Below are positions 62,944-64,000 of a stretch of DNA of 64,000 nt, one piece after another. A program made the translations under genes and the position numbers. The stretch is from JACDAN01 sp963834825 (GTDB lineage: Bacteria > Actinomycetota > Thermoleophilia > Gaiellales > Gaiellaceae): the NCBI GenBank assembly GCA_963834825.1, contig CAWICZ010000012.1, positions 24,616-88,615 of the forward strand, read 5' to 3'. Each line of letters opens with the position of its first letter. Position 1 is the first letter of the stretch. Under the pieces are notes generated by a model that saw only the letters and a list, made by a program, of their open reading frames with translations, was not told the origin of the DNA and made no database searches.

Positions 62944-63957
62944 GTGCGACGGCTGTCTGCGTCGACGATCGTCTTCGTCGCCGTCGTAGCGACGGCCGCC
63001 GCCGCTCCACTCTCGCCTCGGCCAACAGCCGGTCCGCGTGTCCTCGTGTTCACCAAGACTATTGGGTTCACGCACACGTCGATCCCCGTCGCGCTCCGGA
63101 CCATTCGCGTGCTCAGTGCTCGAAACGGATTCGCGGTGGATGCAACCGAAGATGCAAACGTGTTCTCGGATGCGAACCTGACCCGCTACGACGCGGTCGT
63201 GTTTTTGCTGACTACGGGTGATGTACTCGACACACGACAGCAGCGCGCCCTACAGCGTTTCATTCGAGCAGGCGGTGGCTTCGCCGGAGTGCATTCAGCG
63301 GCGGACACGCTCCGCGACTGGGCGTGGTATGACGGTCTTCTCGGCGCCTCCTTCAAGTATCACCCGCAGATTCAGCCGGCGATGATGAGAGTCGAGGACT
63401 TTCGTCATCCGTCTACCGTCGGCTTGCCACGCCGCTGGACTCGGACCGACGAGTGGTACAGCTTCGCCCCCAATCCGCGCGGCACCGTGCGTGTGCTTGC
63501 GACGCTCGATGAGCGAACCTACTCGCCCGGCGCCGACGCGATGGGCAGAGATCATCCGATCGCCTGGTCGCATTCCTACCAAGGCGGCAGAGCGTGGTAC
63601 ACGGGCGGAGGCCATACTGACGAGTCGTACTCCGAACCACTGTTCCGAAGGCATCTCCTGGGAGGAATTCGCTACGCCGCTGGGTTGACGCCTCCCCGCA
63701 TCGCCGCGGTGGTCTCATCCGTCCGCAACCGCCGTCTCGTCGTGGGAGTCCGCTACATGAGCTGCCGGCCCTGCTCCGGAGTCCTCCAGCTTCGCGTGAA
63801 GGGCAGGTGGTTGAGACTCCCGATCCGGCTTCGGGGAGGGAGGGGCCAGACTCGCAGTCCTCGGCTTCCGCAAGGACGCTGGCAGTACTCAGTCGTGCTC
63901 AACGATCCGGTAACGGGTCTAAGCGACGCCGTGCTTCGCCCGGTACGGATCCCTTAG
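62944..63957 (+). CDS. Secreted ThuA-like domain protein
   Basis: A 337-residue protein: signal peptide (residues 1-21), then a ThuA (trehalose-utilisation-type) domain with V-L-V-F-T-K-T-I-G-F-T-H near 33, F-V/L-L-T-T-G-D-V-L, G-G-G-F-A-G-V-H-S-A-A-D near 110 and Y-Q-G-G-R-A-W-Y-T-G-G-G-H-T near 218. The last 80 residues are a basic beta-rich extension. ThuA domains resemble class I glutamine amidotransferases without a catalytic Cys and are linked to sugar metabolism. GTG start; divergent from the gmd gene. Confidence 0.87.
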   Translation: MRRLSASTIVFVAVVATAAAAPLSPRPTAGPRVLVFTKTIGFTHTSIPVALRTIRVLSARNGFAVDATEDANVFSDANLTRYDAVVFLLTTGDVLDTRQQRALQRFIRAGGGFAGVHSAADTLRDWAWYDGLLGASFKYHPQIQPAMMRVEDFRHPSTVGLPRRWTRTDEWYSFAPNPRGTVRVLATLDERTYSPGADAMGRDHPIAWSHSYQGGRAWYTGGGHTDESYSEPLFRRHLLGGIRYAAGLTPPRIAAVVSSVRNRRLVVGVRYMSCRPCSGVLQLRVKGRWLRLPIRLRGGRGQTRSPRLPQGRWQYSVVLNDPVTGLSDAVLRPVRIP

Positions 63958-64000
63958 ATCACCGTGTACCCGCCGCGGCTTGGGCCTTTAGGTCGGCAAG

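Noticed and set aside
1..64000. tRNA, rRNA, riboswitch or CRISPR features
   Set aside because: I read both strands for T-loop/anticodon patterns, rRNA cores and regular repeats and found none; a covariance-model scan would be needed for certainty.

Overview
This 64 kb window is GC-rich, gene-dense DNA, most likely from an actinobacterium. It carries a coenzyme F420 operon with a stand-alone CofE, haem genes, a LAL-type LuxR regulator, many GTG starts and many 4-nt stop/start overlaps. The content resembles class Thermoleophilia (Gaiellales/Solirubrobacterales-like), but that placement is inferred from gene content and has not been tested. I saw no rRNA, tRNA, CRISPR array, transposase or integrase.

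Layout. 0-5.4 kb: a sugar-binding lipoprotein with a clear promoter and operator-like palindrome, then a coupled operon of acyl-CoA synthetase, amidase and MDR oxidoreductase. 5.5-16.4 kb: an MMPL transporter with a very long coiled-coil insert, a K+ channel-like protein, two secreted proteins (esterase-like/phytase fold; RTX-type calcium-binding repeats) and a LAL regulator. 16.4-22.4 kb: an acetamidase/formamidase gene, then a tightly coupled operon cofC-cofD-npdG-cofE-alpha/beta hydrolase-unknown protein. 22.4-26.4 kb: a PolX-like protein with an eroded polymerase active site, a pair of REP-like palindromes, and hemE-hemH plus a small coupled gene.

26.4-63 kb is a large surface-glycan region. 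It opens with glycosyltransferases interrupted by a vapBC toxin-antitoxin pair. Next comes a periplasmic redox module (GMC oxidoreductase, gluconate-dehydrogenase-like subunit 3, cupredoxin, acidic protein, XRE-cupin regulator). Copies of the 3' end of one glycosyltransferase gene lie on both sides of this module and of the next methyltransferase. After that come a Wzt/Wzm ABC exporter, a WsaF-like two-domain glycosyltransferase, methyltransferases, and a complete set for GDP-D-glycero-D-manno-heptose (gmhA, hddA, gmhB, hddC) with an epimerase and a transaldolase-like gene. The region ends with large membrane proteins, a flippase-like protein, DUF2142 and DUF2304 proteins, more glycosyltransferases and an internally deleted GDP-mannose dehydratase gene. 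A ThuA-like secreted protein closes the window.

Taken together, the right half looks like a locus that makes a heptose-containing, ABC-exported surface glycan such as an S-layer glycan or capsule. Two blocks (about 46-51.5 kb and 60-63 kb) are full of single-base frameshifts. In the first block the protein motifs are otherwise perfect, so sequence or assembly error is more likely there than gene death. A few broken genes (the 55.5-56.1 kb fragments, the glycosyltransferase 3' ends, the GMD gene) look like true remnants.
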